Origin: Janibacter terrae NBRC 107853
GTDB lineage: Bacteria > Actinomycetota > Actinomycetes > Actinomycetales > Dermatophilaceae
Direction of reading: 5' to 3'
Length of the DNA stretch: 64,000 nt
Assembly: GCF_001591405.1 (NCBI RefSeq)
Contig: NZ_BCUV01000006.1
Location: 124,001-188,000, forward strand
Position 1 is the first letter of the stretch. Each line of letters begins with the position of its first letter. Position numbers and translations under genes: made by a program. The notes below the pieces were generated by a model, which saw nothing but the letters and a program-made list of their open reading frames with translations, was not told where the DNA came from and did not search any database. Of the stretch, positions 60,619 to 64,000 are shown piece by piece.

Positions 60619-62532
60619 ATGACCACCGCATCCGCGCACCCCCTCGTCGGCGAGCTCGTCGACGGCAGGTACCGGGTGCTGCGGCACATCGCCGACGGCG
60701 GCATGGCGACGGTCCTGCTGGCCACCGACACCCGCCTCGACCGCGAGGTCGCCCTGAAGGTCATGCGGCGCGACCTCGCCGCGGACGAGACCTTCGTCTC
60801 CCGCTTCCGCCGCGAGGCGCGCTCGGCCGCCCGGCTCAGCCACCCCAACGTCGTCCCGGTCTTCGACCAGGGCGAGGACGGGGGGCGGGTCTTCCTCGCC
60901 ATGGAGTACGTCGAGGGACGCACCGCCCGTGCCGTGCTCGACGAGGAGGGCGCGCTCACCCCGCGTGCCGCGCTCGACATCATCGAGGCCGTGCTCACCG
61001 GGCTCGCCGCCGCGCACGAGGCGGGCTACATCCACCGCGACGTCAAGCCCGAGAACATCCTGATCCCCGACCGGGGCCCGATCAAGGTCGCGGACTTCGG
61101 GCTCGCCCGCGCCGTCACCTCGCAGACGACCACCGCCGACGACGGCGTGCTCTTCGGCACCGTCGCCTACCTCTCCCCCGAGCAGGTCGAGCGGGGCATC
61201 GCCGACGCCCGCAGCGACGTCTACGCGGCCGGCCTGATCCTCTTCGAGCTGCTCACCGGGCAGCGCGCCGTCGCCGGCGAGTCGCCGATCCACGTCGCCT
61301 TCCAGCACGTGCACGGCTCCGTCCCCGCGCCCTCCGAGCGCGTGGCCGGGCTGCCGGAAGGGCTCGACGACCTCGTCGCGCTCGCGACCCACCGCGACCC
61401 CGACGAGCGACCCCGCGACGCGGGCGCCTACCTCGCCGAGGTGCAGCGCGTGCGCGCCGACCTCACCCCTGACGAGCTGGACCACCGCCGCGCACCGACG
61501 GAGCGCGCGTCCGCCGGCGCGGCCGCCACGGTGGCGCACCCGCGCCCCTCCCACACACGTGCGATCGCGAGGCCGAGCGCGCAGCCGGCGAGCGAGGACT
61601 CGCCCGCTGCGGCAGGTGCGGGGACTCCCCCTTCGTCCTCCCGGGTGCGGCGGCGCCGTCGCGGCGCCCTCGTCGCCCTCCTGCTCGCCGCGCTGGTGGC
61701 GGCCGGCGGCGGCTGGTGGTGGACCCAGGAGGGCCCCGGCAGCGTCGTCCTCGTCCCCGACGTCGCGGGGCAGGAGCGCACCGAGGTCGAGGCCACCCTC
61801 GGCGCCCACGAGCTGCGGCTGGCGGAGGAGCGCGCCTTCGACGAGTCCGTGCCCGCCGGCGCCGCGATCACCTCCAACCCGCCCACCGGCACCGAGCTGT
61901 CGAAGGGAGCGGACGTCACGGTCGTCTTCTCCCGCGGGCCCGAGCGGTACGAGGTCCCCGACCTCGAGGGACGGACCACGGCGCAGGCCACCGCCGACCT
62001 GGAGCGCCGCCACCTCGCGACCGGCACGACGACCCAGGCCTGGGACGAGGAGGTCCCTGCCGGCGAGGTCGTCTCGTCCGCACCCGCGGCCGGCACCGAG
62101 CTCAAGCGCGACGCCACGGTCGACCTCGTCGTCTCCAAGGGCCCCGAGCCGATCCCCGTGCCGTCCGTCGTCGGGCAGACCACCGCGGCCGCGACGAGCA
62201 CGCTGGAGGGCAAGGGCTTCGACGTCGCCCGCGCCGACGACGCCTGGTCGACCACCGTGCCCAAGGACAGCGTCATCAGCCAGGCCCCGGCGAGCGGCAC
62301 CCTCACCCGCGGCGAGACCGTGACGCTCACGGTGTCCAAGGGCCCCGAGATGGTGACGGTCCCGCAGGTCGAGGGCCTGAGCCGCGCCGCCGCCACGCAG
62401 AAGCTCCAGGCCGCCGGGTTCAAGGTCTCGGTGCAGACCTTCCTCGGCGGCGTGCTCGACGAGGTCCGCGCGTCCCGCCCGGGCAGCGGCACAGCGCCCA
62501 AGGGCTCCACGGTCACGATCCTCGTCGTCTGA
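60619..62532 (+). CDS. PASTA-domain serine/threonine protein kinase (PknL-like)
   Basis: A 637-residue transmembrane kinase. Kinase domain about 17-280 with the Gly loop ADGGMATVLLA, Lys47 in VALKVM, HRDVKPEN (Asp141) and the VADFGLARA segment. A Ser/Ala/Pro-rich linker leads to one transmembrane helix ([16 protein letters not shown], about 351-366), and four PASTA domains (about 380-637) face outside to sense peptidoglycan fragments. It lies between the LysM gene and DUF2177. Because the neighbour is an Rv2175c homologue, the orthologue is probably PknL; M. tuberculosis PknL lacks PASTA domains, so this is the fuller form. Leaderless ATG at 60619. Confidence 0.9.
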   Translation: MTTASAHPLVGELVDGRYRVLRHIADGGMATVLLATDTRLDREVALKVMRRDLAADETFVSRFRREARSAARLSHPNVVPVFDQGEDGGRVFLAMEYVEGRTARAVLDEEGALTPRAALDIIEAVLTGLAAAHEAGYIHRDVKPENILIPDRGPIKVADFGLARAVTSQTTTADDGVLFGTVAYLSPEQVERGIADARSDVYAAGLILFELLTGQRAVAGESPIHVAFQHVHGSVPAPSERVAGLPEGLDDLVALATHRDPDERPRDAGAYLAEVQRVRADLTPDELDHRRAPTERASAGAAATVAHPRPSHTRAIARPSAQPASEDSPAAAGAGTPPSSSRVRRRRRGALVALLLAALVAAGGGWWWTQEGPGSVVLVPDVAGQERTEVEATLGAHELRLAEERAFDESVPAGAAITSNPPTGTELSKGADVTVVFSRGPERYEVPDLEGRTTAQATADLERRHLATGTTTQAWDEEVPAGEVVSSAPAAGTELKRDATVDLVVSKGPEPIPVPSVVGQTTAAATSTLEGKGFDVARADDAWSTTVPKDSVISQAPASGTLTRGETVTLTVSKGPEMVTVPQVEGLSRAAATQKLQAAGFKVSVQTFLGGVLDEVRASRPGSGTAPKGSTVTILVV

Positions 62533-62981
62533 TGGCCGCCGACGACCCCGCCGCCGACAGGACGGGACCGGTGCGCCGGTGGGTGCTGCCGGCAGCCGTC
62601 GTCGCGCTCGTCATCGGCCTGCTCGACGCCCTGTGGATCGGGCTGGTCGCCGGCCCCCTGTACGAGGCCGAGCTCGGGGGGCGTCTCGCCCAGCCGGTGG
62701 TGGCGTGGGCCGCCGCCGTCTTCTACGTCGTGTACGTCATCGGCACGACCGCGCTCGTCGTCGCTCCGGCGCTCGACGCGCGCTCCGTGCGCACCGCGCT
62801 CGTGCGCGGCGCACTGCTCGGTGTCTGCTCCTACGCGACCTTCGGGTTCACCAACCTCGCCGTCCTCGAGGGCTGGCCGGTGGTGGTCTCCGTCGCCGAC
62901 ACCCTGTGGGGCGGGGTGCTCACGAGCACGGCGTCGATCGTCGCCGTGCTCGTGTGCCGGGGCGGACACCCGGGCCGGTGA
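62532..62981 (+). CDS. DUF2177 family membrane protein
   Basis: A 149-residue protein with about four hydrophobic segments (VLPAAVVALVIGLLDALWIG; WAAAVFYVVYVIGTTALVVA; VRGALLGVCSYATFGFTNLA) and the family motif YATFGFTNLAVLEGWPVVVS. Function unknown. Its ATG shares one base with the kinase stop (TGATG), so it is co-translated with the kinase. It converges with the DAHP synthase gene through a strong hairpin. Confidence 0.87.
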   Translation: MAADDPAADRTGPVRRWVLPAAVVALVIGLLDALWIGLVAGPLYEAELGGRLAQPVVAWAAAVFYVVYVIGTTALVVAPALDARSVRTALVRGALLGVCSYATFGFTNLAVLEGWPVVVSVADTLWGGVLTSTASIVAVLVCRGGHPGR

Positions 62982-63006
62982 GTGCCGGGGGCGCGCCCCC
63001 CGGCAC
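62982..63006. terminator. Bidirectional hairpin between DUF2177 and aroG
   Basis: GTGCCGGGGG (62982-62991) and CCCCCGGCAC (62997-63006) pair perfectly around CGCGC. It lies in the 32-bp convergent gap and probably ends both transcripts. Confidence 0.8.
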
Positions 63007-63013
63007 GCTCGGC

Positions 63014-64000
63014 TCAGACCTCGCCGAGCATCTCCGCGGTGAGGAAGGCCAGCTCGAGGCTCTGCTGGTGGTTCAGGCGCGGGTCGCAGACGCTCTCGTA
63101 GCGCTTGTTGAGGTCCTCGTCGAGGATCCGCTCGGCTCCACCGAGGCACTCGGTGACGTCGTTGCCGGTGAGCTCGACGTGCAGACCGCCGGGGACGGTC
63201 CCGAGCGAGCGGTGGACCTCGAAGAACCCGCGCACCTCGTCGACGACGTCGTCGAAGTTGCGCGTCTTGAACCCGGAGGCCGACTCGAAGGTGTTGCCGT
63301 GCATGGGGTCGCAGATCCAGGTGACGATGGCACCCGAGTCGCGGACCTTCTCCACGATCGGCGGCATGGCCGCACGGATCTTGTCCGCACCCATGCGGGT
63401 GATGAAGGTCAGGCGGCCCGGCTCGCGGTGCGGGTCGAGCAGGTCGATGATCCGCAGCAGCTCGTCCGGGTCGGCCTTGTCGGAGACCTTCATGCCGATG
63501 GGGTTGCGGATGCGGCTGACGAAGTCGAGGTGCGCGTGGTCGATCTGGCGGGTGCGCTCGCCGATCCACAGGAAGTGCCCCGAGGTGTCGTACAGGTCGC
63601 CGGTGCGCGAGTCGACACGCGTCATCGGCCGCTCGTAGTCCAGGAGCAGCGCCTCGTGCGCGGACCAGAACTCGGTGGCCCGCATCGCCTCGAAGTCGAC
63701 GCCGCAGGCCGCCATGAAGCGCATGGCCTTGTCGATCTCGCGGGCCAGGCCCTCGTAGCGACGGTTGGCGGCGTTGGAGACGAAGCCGACGTTCCAGTCG
63801 TGCACGCGGCGCAGGTCGGCGAACCCGCCCTGCGTGAACGCCCGGGCGAGGTTCAGCGTCGCGGCGCTCGTGTGGTAGCCGCGGAGCAGGCGCTGCGGGT
63901 CGGGGTGGCGCGACTCGGGGGTGAACGCGAAGTCGTTGACCATGTCGCCGCGGTAGGCGGGCAAGGTCACGCCGTCACGGGTCTCGGTGTCCTTGCTGCG
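63014..64000 (-). CDS. aroG: Class II 3-deoxy-7-phosphoheptulonate synthase, C-terminal part
   Basis: The visible 328 residues end in HQQSLELAFLTAEMLGEV; the start lies beyond the right edge. The part seen begins RSKDTETRDGVTLPAYRGD. Residues such as SNAANRRYEGLAREID, GLHVELTGNDVTECLGG and SVCDPRLNHQQSLELAF match plant/actinobacterial (type II) DAHP synthases, which condense PEP and erythrose-4-phosphate as the first step of the shikimate pathway. In mycobacteria aroG is a neighbour of pknL, as here. The gene is truncated only by the window edge. Confidence 0.94.
   Translation of the reverse strand, partial: RSKDTETRDGVTLPAYRGDMVNDFAFTPESRHPDPQRLLRGYHTSAATLNLARAFTQGGFADLRRVHDWNVGFVSNAANRRYEGLAREIDKAMRFMAACGVDFEAMRATEFWSAHEALLLDYERPMTRVDSRTGDLYDTSGHFLWIGERTRQIDHAHLDFVSRIRNPIGMKVSDKADPDELLRIIDLLDPHREPGRLTFITRMGADKIRAAMPPIVEKVRDSGAIVTWICDPMHGNTFESASGFKTRNFDDVVDEVRGFFEVHRSLGTVPGGLHVELTGNDVTECLGGAERILDEDLNKRYESVCDPRLNHQQSLELAFLTAEMLGEV

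Overview
The window is a stretch of a high-GC (roughly 70% or more) actinobacterial chromosome. Gene content (class II DAHP synthase, SepH, DUF3000, DUF4193, DUF3710, DUF7455, Rv2175c and PknL homologues, coproporphyrin-type heme enzymes, actinobacterial LexA boxes) points to Actinomycetia. Protein style suggests Micrococcales, perhaps an Intrasporangiaceae/Janibacter-like genus; that last step is inference. Coding density is very high and no gene-free stretch exceeds about 225 bp. I see no rRNA, tRNA, CRISPR array, transposase, prophage or plasmid gene, so this looks like core chromosome carrying small repeat elements.

Layout. 1-4.5 kb: heme genes hemQ-hemY and hemE around a DUF4349 lipoprotein. 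4.5-6.4 kb: DUF3000 and an RNase D-like exonuclease. 6.5-9.9 kb: fadA-fadB beta-oxidation operon behind a TetR-type operator candidate. 10-11.6 kb: a MurA-like enzyme fused to an XRE DNA-binding domain. 11.7-16.1 kb: a GntP permease / 3-hydroxybutyrate dehydrogenase / PucR-type regulator module. 16.2-21.7 kb: a tightly coupled livKGFHM ABC transporter operon ending in an alpha/beta hydrolase. 21.8-30.6 kb: dxs, a LexA-box gene of unknown function, aconitase behind a perfect 20-bp palindrome, an m5U RNA methyltransferase and a KimA-like potassium transporter. 30.6-36.6 kb: two TrkA proteins, then an operon of ferrochelatase, inositol phosphatase, DUF4193, dUTPase, DUF3710, OB-fold and DUF3159. 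36.7-43.2 kb: sepH, and an operon of a GNAT/acyl-CoA synthetase fusion, DUF5998, a phosphodiesterase-like protein and thymidine kinase. 43.3-49.6 kb: topoisomerase IV ParC and ParE flanking an amino-acid permease. 49.8-57.7 kb: DUF7455, DUF456, DUF3040, DNA polymerase IV, a methyltransferase, and an SOS operon (DUF6504, SAV_6107-type HEPN, DnaE2). 57.8-64 kb: polyprenyl synthase, Rv2175c homologue, LysM transglycosylase, PASTA kinase, DUF2177 and the partial DAHP synthase, resembling the mycobacterial idsA2-Rv2175c-pknL-aroG neighbourhood.

Signals beyond the genes. (a) A 9-mer, CGAAGGGGG, occurs at least 34 times, singly in genes and as inverted pairs in intergenic hairpins, a pattern like that of DNA uptake signal sequences. 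(b) A 47-bp perfect palindrome with a conserved tail occurs twice in inverted orientation, bracketing about 15.8 kb. (c) A second palindromic family sits at gene ends. (d) At least nine genes have a TAnnnT box 6-7 nt before the start codon, which fits leaderless mRNAs. (e) Two perfect LexA boxes mark a damage-inducible unknown gene and a DnaE2 operon.
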